Of a DNA stretch of 64,000 nucleotides, positions 54,264-63,162 are shown piece by piece. The DNA is from Millisia brevis NBRC 105863 (GTDB lineage: Bacteria > Actinomycetota > Actinomycetes > Mycobacteriales > Mycobacteriaceae), in contig NZ_BCRN01000001.1 of the NCBI RefSeq assembly GCF_001552615.1, positions 541,877-605,876 of the forward strand, written 5' to 3'. The notes below the pieces were generated by a model, which saw only the letters and a program-made list of their open reading frames with translations, was not told the origin of the DNA and made no database searches. The stretch's first letter is position 1. Every line of letters begins with the position of its first letter. Position numbers and translations under genes: made by a program.

Positions 54264-54311
54264 TGTCAACAAATTATTGACACGATGATGGTGTCAAGGT
54301 TTCATTGACAC
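54264..54311. promoter_or_regulatory. Tandem inverted repeats TGTCAA-N7-TTGACA
   Basis: Site 1 is TGTCAA (54264-54269) - 7 nt - TTGACA (54277-54282). Site 2 is GTGTCAA (54291-54297) - 7 nt - TTGACAC (54305-54311). Their centres are 28 bp apart, and site 2 ends at the base before the ATG of the next gene. Both lie in the 154-bp btuF / membrane-protein divergent gap; the minus strand carries TTGACA boxes usable as -35. A half site (ATTGACACC) is near 55389. A pair of binding sites for one dimeric regulator is likely; the regulator may be the HTH protein at 54799. Confidence 0.65.
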
Positions 54312-54806
54312 ATGCCTCAGGAGTCGAGTGTCACCGATCGGTACGTCCGCTACGAGCGGGCGTCCCTGCGGATCGCGGCCGTGGTCGTGCTGGTCTCCAG
54401 CGTCACCCTGATCCTCGCCGCGTTGTCCTTCGACAGCTTCTTCAAGGGATTCATCCAGGGCGCTGCCGGTGTGCTCGCCCTGATCGCCATCTCGTTGGCG
54501 ATCCCGGCGATCCACCGTCGGATCATTCCGATGGACGCGATGCTCCGCCAGCCGTCGGAGATTCGGCGCCGCGAGGCCGGCATCGGGCTCGGGGTTGTCA
54601 CGGTCGGCCTGGTCGTCAGCGTCTTGGCCTACCTGCGGGTTCCCGCGATGAGCGGGTTCGGCGGGGCGATGCTGGCGCTCGGCGCCCTCGCGGTGGTCGG
54701 GGCGGGAATCATCGTGCTGGCCGTGGTTCCCGCCGACGGCGGTGAGCAGCCGGCGCCGATCGAGGACGAGCAGATGTGGTTGCCGAGCAGGGACGGCGAT
54801 GTCTGA
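54312..54806 (+). CDS. Small membrane protein, unknown
   Basis: 164 aa, four hydrophobic segments (LRIAAVVVLVSSVTLILAALSF; FIQGAAGVLALIAISLAIPAI; GIGLGVVTVGLVVSVLAYLRV; MLALGALAVVGAGIIVLAVV). It has no family I know. Its ATG directly follows the second inverted repeat, so a leaderless message or very short leader is likely. The end overlaps the HTH gene by 8 nt, and the two may work together. Confidence 0.7.
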   Translation: MPQESSVTDRYVRYERASLRIAAVVVLVSSVTLILAALSFDSFFKGFIQGAAGVLALIAISLAIPAIHRRIIPMDAMLRQPSEIRRREAGIGLGVVTVGLVVSVLAYLRVPAMSGFGGAMLALGALAVVGAGIIVLAVVPADGGEQPAPIEDEQMWLPSRDGDV

Positions 54807-55377
54807 CCGGTCGATGGCTGCCGCGAACGCGCCGGTAGAGAGCTCCGACACCACGGCGGTCCCGGATGCCGCCGACGCGCTCGCCCGCTCGGTTCTCGGC
54901 GGGATCACCGATCCGACCCCCGAAGACCACCTGGTGCTGGTCGGTCGCGCCGCCGCCGCCGAGCAGCACGCCAAGGCATTGCTGCAGGAGACGATCAACA
55001 GTGCCCGCGCGGCCGGCCACAGCTGGGCGACGATCGGCCAGGTCCTCGGCCTGACCAGGCAAGCGGTCCAACAGCGCTTCGGTGGGCCCGCGGCGGCGGC
55101 CACCGGCGAGGAGCGCTGGCTCGGCCCCGTCACCGCCTTCGACGAGATGCCCGAACTCGAGGCGGCCGGTCGGCTGGGGTGGCACACCATCGGCGTCGGG
55201 ATGCTCAAACACCGCATGGTGCGCACCGACACCCAGTGGGAGCACCGCCGCTATCTGTGGCCCGCGCCCGCCGGACTGCTGGAGAAGGACGGCTGGCGGA
55301 TCGGTTCGCGCGCCTTCCCCTGGGTCTACCTGATCCGGGACACCGGCCGACCGGTGCCGCTCACCGACCACACCTGA
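54799..55377 (+). CDS. Predicted HTH DNA-binding protein
   Basis: 192 aa from ATG 54799 (MSDRSMAAANAPVESSDTT), overlapping the membrane-protein gene by 8 nt. The middle has an HTH of the sigma-like/Xre style, AAGHSWATIGQVLGLTRQAVQQRFGG (about residues 68-93). The C-terminal 100 residues (LGWHTIGVGMLKHRMVRTDTQWEHRRYLWPAPAGLLEKDGW) are unknown, possibly sensing. Candidate regulator of its own unit through the tandem repeats. Confidence 0.62.
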   Translation: MSDRSMAAANAPVESSDTTAVPDAADALARSVLGGITDPTPEDHLVLVGRAAAAEQHAKALLQETINSARAAGHSWATIGQVLGLTRQAVQQRFGGPAAAATGEERWLGPVTAFDEMPELEAAGRLGWHTIGVGMLKHRMVRTDTQWEHRRYLWPAPAGLLEKDGWRIGSRAFPWVYLIRDTGRPVPLTDHT

Positions 55378-55427
55378 CCCCGGCACAGTGATTGACACCA
55401 CATCATCCGAGTCGGGAGTATCGAGGG

Positions 55428-56954
55428 ATGGTCGACGCCGCCCTACCGAATGATGTGCTGGATGTGCTGATCGTGGGGGCCGGTATCTCCGGGATCGACG
55501 CCGCCTGCCGCTTCCGCGAACTGCTGCCCGATGTGTCGATCGCCGTGCTCGAGCGGCGCGAACGGGTCGGCGGCACGTGGGATCTGTTCCGCTATCCGGG
55601 CATTCGATCCGACTCCGACATCTTCACCCTGTCGTTCCCGTTCCGCCCCTGGCGTGGGGAACGATCGCTGGTCGACGGCGACGAGATCCGCGACTACCTG
55701 GTCGACACCGTCCGCGAGCGTGGCGTCGACCGGTACATCGAGTTCTCCACCGAGGTGCTCGGCGCGTCGTGGTCGTCCGCCGACCAGGTGTGGACGGTGC
55801 GCACCGTCGTCGGGCCGGATCGGGTCGAGCGGACCCGCACCGCGCGATTCGTGTACTTCTGCAGCGGCTACTACAGCTATGCCGAGCCGTATACCCCCGA
55901 CTTCCCGGGGGTCGACGACTTCGCCGGCACGCTGGTGCACCCCCAGCACTGGCCGGAGGATCTCGACCTCGCCGGCAAGCGGGTGGTCGTGATCGGCAGT
56001 GGGGCGACGGCGATCTCGCTGGCACCCGGCGCGGCGAACGCCGGTGCGGCGGTGACGATCCTGCAGCGCACCCCGTCGTACATCTTCTCGGTCGGTCGGG
56101 TGGATGCAGTGGCCAACGTCCTGCGCCGGGTGCTGCCGCCTGCCACCGCGCATCGGGTGATCCGCAACAAGAACATCGTGCGCCTGTGGGGCCTGTACGC
56201 GATGGCCCGCCACTTCCCTGCTCCGACCAAACAACTCATCCGACGACGTGCCACCCGGCTGCTCGGCAATCAGGTGGTCGACGACCACTTCACCCCGCCG
56301 TACAACCCGTGGGACCAGCGGGTCTGCGCCATCCCGGACAACGATCTGTACGAGGACATCCGCGAGGGTCGGATCGCGATGGTGACCGATCGGATCGAAT
56401 CGTTTGTGCCGGAGGGGATCCGCCTGGCGTCCGGGCGGGTGCTACCCGCGGATGTGGTGGTCACCGCCACCGGGCTTACCCTGCAGATGCTCGGCGGCGC
56501 ACGGCTGACGGTGGACGGCGTACCGATCGACCCGGGCCGCACGGTGATCTACCAGGGCGCCCTGCTCAGCGGGGTGCCGAACCTGGCGATCTGCGTCGGG
56601 TACATCAACTCGTCGTGGACGCTGCGCGCCGACGCCACCGCCCGCTTCGTCTGTCGGCTCGTCGAGCGCATGCGCCGCACCGGCGCCGGATCGGTCACCC
56701 CGACCCTCGACGGCGAGGTGCCCGCGGATGCGCCGCCGATGTTCGGGCTCGCGGCCGGTTATATCGCCCGCTCCGGGCACCTGCTGCCGCGCAGTACGGG
56801 CGCTTATCCCTGGACGATGACCCACAATCCGCTGGTCGACGTCCGGCAGGCCGACCGCAGCGACCTGACCGAGGGGTTGCACTACGAACCGTTGCGTTCC
56901 GTGACGCCGGCCGACCCGGTCGAGTCGCCGTCGGTGGCGGCACCACGGAGCTGA
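55428..56954 (+). CDS. Flavin-containing monooxygenase, Baeyer-Villiger type
   Basis: 508 aa from ATG 55428 (MVDAALPNDVLDVLIVGAGISGIDAACRFREL). FAD motif GAGISGIDAA (residues about 16-25), the BVMO fingerprint FAGTLVHPQHWPE (FxGxxxHxxxWP) and the NADPH motif GKRVVVIGSGATAISLAPGAAN are all present. C-terminal SSWTLRADATARFVCRLVERM resembles EthA-type enzymes of Mycobacterium. Converts ketones to esters with NADPH and O2, or acts as an S- or N-oxygenase. The neighbouring 36-bp region has no clear regulator besides an ATTGACACC half site. Confidence 0.88.
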   Translation: MVDAALPNDVLDVLIVGAGISGIDAACRFRELLPDVSIAVLERRERVGGTWDLFRYPGIRSDSDIFTLSFPFRPWRGERSLVDGDEIRDYLVDTVRERGVDRYIEFSTEVLGASWSSADQVWTVRTVVGPDRVERTRTARFVYFCSGYYSYAEPYTPDFPGVDDFAGTLVHPQHWPEDLDLAGKRVVVIGSGATAISLAPGAANAGAAVTILQRTPSYIFSVGRVDAVANVLRRVLPPATAHRVIRNKNIVRLWGLYAMARHFPAPTKQLIRRRATRLLGNQVVDDHFTPPYNPWDQRVCAIPDNDLYEDIREGRIAMVTDRIESFVPEGIRLASGRVLPADVVVTATGLTLQMLGGARLTVDGVPIDPGRTVIYQGALLSGVPNLAICVGYINSSWTLRADATARFVCRLVERMRRTGAGSVTPTLDGEVPADAPPMFGLAAGYIARSGHLLPRSTGAYPWTMTHNPLVDVRQADRSDLTEGLHYEPLRSVTPADPVESPSVAAPRS

Positions 56955-56999
56955 TCCCGCACACCCTCGCCGCAGCGTCGGGTGGGCCGGTCCGCGCGG

Positions 57000-59900
57000 C
57001 TACTCGTCGCGGATGGCGATCGACCGGGCGGCGAGGCGAACCAGGCCGTCCGGCGCGGAGCGTAGTCGTACGACCACGTTCTGCCAGGACGATTCCCAAC
57101 CGTTCGCGCCCGCGGCCGCCTTCGCGAAGGTCAATCCCAGCAATGGTCCGGCGGGCGCGGCGGCGGCGAGCAACTCCTCCACCAGGGCGGCCAGGGGTTC
57201 CTCCGGAACGCGCGGCGCGTTTTCCTCGAGTCGACTCGTGAAGATCTCGCTGATATGGGAGTGCCAGGCCCAGACCGGGTCCGCGGTTGCCCGCACCAAT
57301 CGATCGATTGCCGCCCGGTCCGTGGTGGGATCGTCCGGGATCGCCGCCTGCGCCAACTCGACCACCCGATCGGCCCAGCCGTCCTGTCCGGCCAGCAGGT
57401 CCGCCAGGGCGCCCGCCGAAGCGTGGCCGGCGGGCGGGTTGGCGCGGGCATTCCATACGACGGCCCAGATGAGATGCGACAGTCGTTGGCGGGCAGGCAG
57501 ATCCCGATTCTCGTCGACGGTGGTGTCCACCCGGTCGAGCAGTGCCGCCGCCGCGTCGAGCACCGGATCGACCTCCTCGAGCAGCCCGCCGGATGCCACC
57601 AGGGCGTCGATCACCTCCCGCCATCCCAAGGTGGTCGACAGATTGGTCAACCGATCCACCAATGCCGCAACGATGGTCCGGTCGAAGGGCACCCACTCGA
57701 CCACCGCATCGAGGTCACGGTCGAGTGTTTCCACGCGTGCGACGTAGGTGCGGATCAGTCCGGCGAATCGGCCGCGCCAACGACCGGGAATCCGTTCGGC
57801 GGACAGGTCGAGCAGCGCTTCCGATACCGACGGCTCTGCCGCGCCGGCGTCCTCGAGAATCAGCCAGGCCCGCTCGTCGTCGATCAACTTCGGGAGGGCG
57901 CCGATGATCGCGCGCCGCACATCCCGGTGCACCCCGGGCCGCTGCCAGACCTCGAGGATCAGCGCGGGGGCGTCGGGCACCCGATGCAGCGCCAGTAGCC
58001 GCACCGCCTCCTTGATCGCGGTGACCTTGTGGCCCACCAGTGCCGGCCGCAAGGCGTCGGCCAGGTGCGACGGGCGAACGAAACGGGCGGAGCGGTCCGC
58101 GGCGTAGGCGGCGACCCGGGCATGGTCGGTGTCCACCCGTGCCATCAGATCGGGCAGCACCCTGGCCGGGTGATCGGTATGCGCGAGGGCGGCCAACGCC
58201 GCCTCGACCACCGCCACCTCGGTCGAATTCAGCAGAGCGCGCAACGATTCGACGGTGCCCGGTACCTCGCCGAGCATCCGTATCGCCGCGACCCGCTCCC
58301 GCAGGCTGGGCGTACTCGAGCCGATCAGCTGCTCCAACCGCTCGGCGTAGGCCCGCCATTGGCGCCTCGACCACAGCGCCACCGCCGCCCGCGGCACCAA
58401 CGGAACGAGGCGGCTGCGTTTCGACTGGTACCGGCCGGACAGGGACTTCGTCAGCATGTCGCCGACCAGATCGGTGCGCCGGAAGGCGATCGCCGTCAGC
58501 ACCGACTGCACCGCGACCGTCGACCGGTCCGCGCGATACAGCTGTTCCACCCGGGTATCCCTGGTCTGTGGGGGTGCCAGCCACAGGTCGATCGCCTGGC
58601 GCGCCACATGGTCCGGTTTCGCCGAGCACGCCTCGCCCAATACCTTCTGCAGGTCGTCCAGGTGCCAGGCGCGCCGACGCAAGCCCGCGGCCACCGCCAG
58701 GGCGATGCGGTACTCACCCCGCCGCGCGTCGACCCCGATTCGCTCGCGCAGGGCGGCGAATACCTCACGCTCGGCGCCGCGCGGTAGATCGCGATCGAGC
58801 CCGTACAACGAGAGGGTTGGTGACTCGTTTCCCAGCAGGTCCAGCCCGGACAGCCCCGCGGCGAGCAGATCCGGTTTGCCGTCCCGGGCGCCGGAGCGCA
58901 GCATCGCGACTGCCAATCGGGCCGCGACGTATCGGGTCCGGACCGAACGATCCCGGGACTCGAGGGCGTCGGTGATCAACCGGAGCAGCTGCGCGGCGTG
59001 CCGGTCGTCGAACCGTCGGTCCGGGACCGACGCGAGGCGGTCGAGCACCTCGCCGCGCACCGGATCCTGTTCGTTGCGGACGCGTCCGAGCGCGCCGAGC
59101 AGCCCGTCGAGCACCTCGGGGCCGCGGTTGACCGTCGCGCAGGTGATCAGTTCGCTGTAGCCGAGCGCACGATCGATGGCATCCGACCGGCGGGTCCACT
59201 CCCGGAGTCGATCGTGGCCCTGCGGCCACAGCAATCGCGCCACCACACCGAGCTGCAGGCGTTCGTCGGAGGCGACGACGGGCAACTCCAGCAACCGCTG
59301 GGCCTCGGCCTCGCGGTGCCACCGCGGCAAGAGATCCAGCAGGGACAACGACCACGGGGTCGGCGTCGTTTCGCCGGCCACCAGCGCCCGGTAGATCGGC
59401 AATCGGCGAGCCGGCGGGATCGCCCGCACCAGCGCCGGCGCGTCCTCGCGCCGAACACACGCAGCCAACCGAACCAGCCGGTCGTCCGGCAGCACGGTCA
59501 GCGCCCGCCAGGTCGACCGTCCGCCCGGAACATCGCCGGGTCGCCGCTGGGCGAGGTAGATCCCCAGCGCCGCCTCCGGATCGTGGCGGGCCAGCAGGGC
59601 CATCCGCGGCCTCAACGATCCCGGGATCGCGGTCACCGGTACCACCCGTCGCAACACCGCGAGGACCCGACCCGGACGATGCACCGCCGCCGCCGACAGG
59701 CCCGGGGCGACCTGTTCCAGCAGCACCGACCATCGGGCGCGCGGTAGCCGAACCAATTCGGTGTCGAGCCAATCGAGCAGAACATCGGGGTGCTCGCCGC
59801 CGATCGCCTGCCGGCCGACGACCGGCACATCCGGTTCGGCCAAGTGCGTCATCAACGTCTCGGCGTCACAGGCCGCAAGCAGCCTCCCGGCCTCATGATC

Positions 59901-60320
59901 ACCGAAACGGGCACGCACCACCGGTATCAACGCATTCGCGAGCGGCCGTGCCCTACGCTGCCGCACCACCGTGTACAGCCGGGTGCGCACCGCCATCGGC
60001 AGATCCGGCACCAGATCGACCAACCACTGCTCGACGCGGCCGGCGTCTACTACCGCACCCAACGCCTGCGCGCGCACCGTCTCCGCGACGCTTTCGTCGA
60101 GCAGGCATCGCCGCGGATAGTCGCCATCACCCACCGTCCGGGCGATCAGCAGCGCCGCCTGCTGTCCGGCCCGCCCGCCGGCGTGCAGCCCGTCCAGCAA
60201 CCGCTGCGTCGCCTCCCGGTTGGGCAGCGCCCGTCCGGCCCGGACGATATGCCGGCACCGCTGCGCGTGGGACAGCGGATCGACGTCGTCGAGCAGCGCA
60301 CGGGCGGAGATGGCGGACAT
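57000..60320 (-). CDS. Large helical-repeat protein, 1106 aa
   Basis: ATG 60320 (MSAISARALLDDVDPLSHAQRCRHIVRAG) is the best start; the frame is open 59 codons further. There is no signal peptide or transmembrane segment. The sequence is nearly all helices with HEAT-like units, for instance SLRERVAAIRMLGEVPGTVESLRALLNSTEVAVVEAALAALAHTDHPARVLPDLM and YTVVRQRRARPLANALIPVVRAR. HEAT proteins serve as scaffolds; no enzymatic motif is seen. Similar giant proteins of unknown role occur in Nocardia-type genomes. Downstream of the 142-aa gene on the same strand. Confidence 0.7.
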   Translation of the reverse strand: MSAISARALLDDVDPLSHAQRCRHIVRAGRALPNREATQRLLDGLHAGGRAGQQAALLIARTVGDGDYPRRCLLDESVAETVRAQALGAVVDAGRVEQWLVDLVPDLPMAVRTRLYTVVRQRRARPLANALIPVVRARFGDHEAGRLLAACDAETLMTHLAEPDVPVVGRQAIGGEHPDVLLDWLDTELVRLPRARWSVLLEQVAPGLSAAAVHRPGRVLAVLRRVVPVTAIPGSLRPRMALLARHDPEAALGIYLAQRRPGDVPGGRSTWRALTVLPDDRLVRLAACVRREDAPALVRAIPPARRLPIYRALVAGETTPTPWSLSLLDLLPRWHREAEAQRLLELPVVASDERLQLGVVARLLWPQGHDRLREWTRRSDAIDRALGYSELITCATVNRGPEVLDGLLGALGRVRNEQDPVRGEVLDRLASVPDRRFDDRHAAQLLRLITDALESRDRSVRTRYVAARLAVAMLRSGARDGKPDLLAAGLSGLDLLGNESPTLSLYGLDRDLPRGAEREVFAALRERIGVDARRGEYRIALAVAAGLRRRAWHLDDLQKVLGEACSAKPDHVARQAIDLWLAPPQTRDTRVEQLYRADRSTVAVQSVLTAIAFRRTDLVGDMLTKSLSGRYQSKRSRLVPLVPRAAVALWSRRQWRAYAERLEQLIGSSTPSLRERVAAIRMLGEVPGTVESLRALLNSTEVAVVEAALAALAHTDHPARVLPDLMARVDTDHARVAAYAADRSARFVRPSHLADALRPALVGHKVTAIKEAVRLLALHRVPDAPALILEVWQRPGVHRDVRRAIIGALPKLIDDERAWLILEDAGAAEPSVSEALLDLSAERIPGRWRGRFAGLIRTYVARVETLDRDLDAVVEWVPFDRTIVAALVDRLTNLSTTLGWREVIDALVASGGLLEEVDPVLDAAAALLDRVDTTVDENRDLPARQRLSHLIWAVVWNARANPPAGHASAGALADLLAGQDGWADRVVELAQAAIPDDPTTDRAAIDRLVRATADPVWAWHSHISEIFTSRLEENAPRVPEEPLAALVEELLAAAAPAGPLLGLTFAKAAAGANGWESSWQNVVVRLRSAPDGLVRLAARSIAIRDE

Positions 60321-60387
60321 GGTGGTGCACGCTACCCGGGGTGCACATCCCCGCGGCGTCGCCACGTGGGCGGATCGACCGAGCCGA

Positions 60388-60816
60388 TCAGCCGGCTGTG
60401 TGCTCCCACGCCGGCAATCGGCGGGTGATACGTCGCTCCCGGCCATTGAAACGTCCGGCCTGCCAACGGTTCCCGGTGGACGTCCAGGCCTCGGCAAGGA
60501 TGCCCACCCAGGTACCTTCGGAGTCGATCAGGCAATGTTCGGCGGCATCGCCGGAGCAGATCGCCTCGACCACCTCGAGCGCGGGTGCGCGGCGCTCTCC
60601 CACCGTGTACTCGACGAGCAGCGCAAAGCACCACCCGGCCTCTATCCGTGCGGAGTCCTCGTCGACCCTATGGATCCGGATGCTGCCCACCCCGTCGTCG
60701 TCGCGCAACGGGACCCTCGACGAGAGGATCACCACGTCTTCCTCGACGTGAGTCTGCCCGTCGAATCGTGCGGCCACGCCGGCCAACTCGTGGACGAATC
60801 TCGACCATTCGCCCAT
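60388..60816 (-). CDS. Hypothetical protein, 142 aa
   Basis: Starts MGEWSRFVHELAGVAARFDGQTHVEEDVVILSSRVP. Not a family I recognise. Alternating beta strands (DVVILSSRVPL; GSIRIHRV; ARIEAGWCFALLVEYTVG) and a conserved-looking end TGNRWQAGRFNGRERRITRRL suggest a small enzyme or binding fold. Its ATG overlaps the lipid kinase stop by 1 nt (TGATG), so it is cotranslated with the kinase-phosphatase upstream of it. The helical-repeat protein follows 67 nt later. Confidence 0.6.
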   Translation of the reverse strand: MGEWSRFVHELAGVAARFDGQTHVEEDVVILSSRVPLRDDDGVGSIRIHRVDEDSARIEAGWCFALLVEYTVGERRAPALEVVEAICSGDAAEHCLIDSEGTWVGILAEAWTSTGNRWQAGRFNGRERRITRRLPAWEHTAG

Positions 60817-62282
60817 CAGCCGGCGGGGCGGAAGACGGTCAACGCCCGGCGGTCGACCCGGATGTCGAGGCGGTCGGTGAACTCGCCGAGCTCACCGTCG
60901 CGGGCGACGCGGGTCGGCCCGCTGAGCACTTCGACGCTCAGGTCCGCCGCGCTCAGTTCGTGATAGCGCTTGTTGCGCGCCAGCTGGCCGGTCAGGAAGG
61001 CGCCGAGCACCGCCAGTCGCCCGATCGGCCCGCTCGCGTCGAGCATCCGCAGGTCGACCACCCCGTCGTCGAGCTGGTCGCGGAAGCTGGGGGCGAAACC
61101 CTGCGGCTGGTAGCGACCGTTGCCCAGGAAGAGCAGGTTGACCGTGCTGACGGTGTCATCGACGCGCACCCGCACATTCGAATGGCTGCGCAGGGTGCGC
61201 AGGGCGGCGAGTACGGCGGCCACCGGCTTGCCGACGCGATGTTCGAGGCGCTCGCGGATCGCGACGAACTCCGCGTACGGGCCGATGCTCGCGGTGTTGA
61301 TGAAGAGCCGATCGTTGAGGTAGGCGGCGTCCACCCGGCCGGCGGTGCCCTCGCGGACCGCGGCGATCGCCACGTGCAGGGGGAAGACCCCGGCTTCCTT
61401 GGCGAAGTGGTTGAACGTTCCGGCCGGGAAGACCGCCAGCGGGATGTCGGCGGCGATCGCCGCGGCCGCCGCGGTGGCCACCGTGCCGTCACCACCGGCG
61501 ACCCCGATCACCTCGGCGCGCGCCGCGACCTGCCGCATCACCTCGTCGATGTCGTCGTCCGCGGTGGTCTCGACCACCTCGATCTCGGGAAGGGCCTCCC
61601 GCAGCCGGTCGGCGACCTCGCCGCCGGTGCCGCTGTTCGCGTTGGGATTGACCACCACGACGACGCCGCGCCCGGTGGGACGCGGCTCGAGGCGCAGCGG
61701 CGCGTGATGCTGGGCGACTCGGGTGGGCGGCGCGGCCGGCGGCACGATGCGGGCGCCGAACGACGCGATCGCGCTGCCGAGCAGCCACCCGGCGATCACA
61801 TCGGACGGGTAATGGGCGCCGGTCGCGACCCGGGAGAAGGCGACCAGCCCGGCGAGGGTGGTCAGCGGGGCGACCGGGACCGGCAGTTCGGTGCCGACAG
61901 CGGTGGCGAAGGCGGCAGCGCTGGCGGCGTGGCCGCTGGGGAAGCTGGACGACGTCGGGACGCGGCGCGCCTTGCGAAAGGCCGGGATCACCGTGACCGG
62001 CGGCCGTTCGCGACGGATGAGCCGTTTGGCGATCTGGTTGGTGATCGCGCTGGTCACCGCGACGGTGACCACCCCGCGCAGGGCGGCCCGCCGGGCGCGC
62101 CGACTGTTGGTCGCCCCCAGTCCGGCGGCGATCAGCACCCACAGCTTGCTGTGGTCGGCGGCATTGGTCAGCCGGGGCATCACCGCGTCCATCAACGGGC
62201 TGCGGGTGCAGGCGACCGCGGTGAACACCGCGGCATCGAGATCGTCGATGCTGTGGACGGCTTCGTTGACGATGTCCCGCAT
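60816..62282 (-). CDS. PAP2 phosphatase / diacylglycerol kinase fusion
   Basis: 488 aa. N-terminal half is a PAP2 membrane phosphatase: KRLIRRERPP, PSGHAASAAAFATAVG (motif 2) and SRVATGAHYPSDVIAGWLLG (motif 3 with catalytic histidine), with hydrophobic helices. From about residue 205 follows the catalytic domain of diacylglycerol or lipid kinases: VVVVVNPNANSGTGG, VIGVAGGDGTVATAAAAAIAADIPLAVFPAGTFNHFAKEAG, YLNDRLFINTASIGPYAEFV. Such bifunctional proteins are common in Mycobacteriales and may take part in undecaprenyl or envelope lipid metabolism. Likely first gene of the 62.3-57.0 kb unit. Confidence 0.88.
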   Translation of the reverse strand: MRDIVNEAVHSIDDLDAAVFTAVACTRSPLMDAVMPRLTNAADHSKLWVLIAAGLGATNSRRARRAALRGVVTVAVTSAITNQIAKRLIRRERPPVTVIPAFRKARRVPTSSSFPSGHAASAAAFATAVGTELPVPVAPLTTLAGLVAFSRVATGAHYPSDVIAGWLLGSAIASFGARIVPPAAPPTRVAQHHAPLRLEPRPTGRGVVVVVNPNANSGTGGEVADRLREALPEIEVVETTADDDIDEVMRQVAARAEVIGVAGGDGTVATAAAAAIAADIPLAVFPAGTFNHFAKEAGVFPLHVAIAAVREGTAGRVDAAYLNDRLFINTASIGPYAEFVAIRERLEHRVGKPVAAVLAALRTLRSHSNVRVRVDDTVSTVNLLFLGNGRYQPQGFAPSFRDQLDDGVVDLRMLDASGPIGRLAVLGAFLTGQLARNKRYHELSAADLSVEVLSGPTRVARDGELGEFTDRLDIRVDRRALTVFRPAG

Positions 62283-62369
62283 GGCGGCTTCCGTTCCCCC
62301 TCGATGGATGCGCAGAGCGCGCGGTGTGATCCCCGGGCCCGGTACGACCGCCGGCCCCGGATCGACGAC

Positions 62370-63062
62370 TCAGCGGGGTCGCAGCACGACCTCGACCGGA
62401 TGCGCGTCCGCCGGCGTATCGACAGCGGCGCGTACCGCCCCGGCGACGGTGTCGGCCGACATGAACTCGTCGGCGCGATAGTCGCGGTCCTCGAACGCCA
62501 CCACCTCGCGCTGCATGTCGGTGTCGATGCGACCGGGGAAGATCGACGTCACCCGGATGTCGGGTTCCTCGGCGCGCAGGGCGTCGGCGAATCCGCGCAG
62601 CGCGAACTTCGACGCGGCATAGGACGACCAGTTGGGGTGGGCGAAGAGCCCGGCCCGCGAATTGATGATCACCACGTGCCCACCGGCGCGTCGCAGCGCC
62701 GGCAACGCCAGGCGGGTCAGCTCGGCCACCGCGATCACGTTGACCTCGAAGGTCTTCCGCCAGGCGGCGGCGTCGGTCTGCGCGACCGGCCCCAGTTCGA
62801 TCACCCCGGCGTTGTGCACCAGCACGTCGAGCCGGTCGATGTCGGCGAGCGCGCCGGCGACCGCGGCAGCGTCGGTCACATCGACCACCCAGGGGGCGGC
62901 GTCGGGCAGGTCCTTGGCCACCGTGGCGGCGTCCTGCGCCGACCGGCCGCCGACCAGCACGTGATGGTCGGTGCCCAGACTCCGGGCGATCGCGGCGCCG
63001 AGGCCCCGGGTGGCCCCGGTGATCAGGGCCGTCGGTCGGGCCCTGTCGGATTCGCTGTTCAC
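62370..63062 (-). CDS. Short-chain dehydrogenase/reductase
   Basis: 230 aa from GTG 63062 (MNSESDRARPTALITGATRGLGAAIARSLG). TGATRGLG cofactor motif, NAGVIELG, catalytic serine region IINSRAGLF and YAASK (YxxxK). RIDTDMQREVVAFED near the end. Stands alone between the lipid kinase (87 nt) and the sulfurtransferase (divergent). Ordinary SDR; substrate unknown. Confidence 0.85.
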   Translation of the reverse strand: MNSESDRARPTALITGATRGLGAAIARSLGTDHHVLVGGRSAQDAATVAKDLPDAAPWVVDVTDAAAVAGALADIDRLDVLVHNAGVIELGPVAQTDAAAWRKTFEVNVIAVAELTRLALPALRRAGGHVVIINSRAGLFAHPNWSSYAASKFALRGFADALRAEEPDIRVTSIFPGRIDTDMQREVVAFEDRDYRADEFMSADTVAGAVRAAVDTPADAHPVEVVLRPR

Positions 63063-63162
63063 GACCGTCAGCCTACGACGCGCCGGCATACTGCAGAACG
63101 TCCGTAACGGCGGGTACCGCGCCGACGGGCAGGACCGGGACCCGACCCGAGGGGGAGCATCG

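Noticed and set aside
54158..54311. Cobalamin riboswitch upstream of btuF
   Set aside because: The gap is only about 150 bp and lacks the B12-box pattern; it is filled by inverted repeats.
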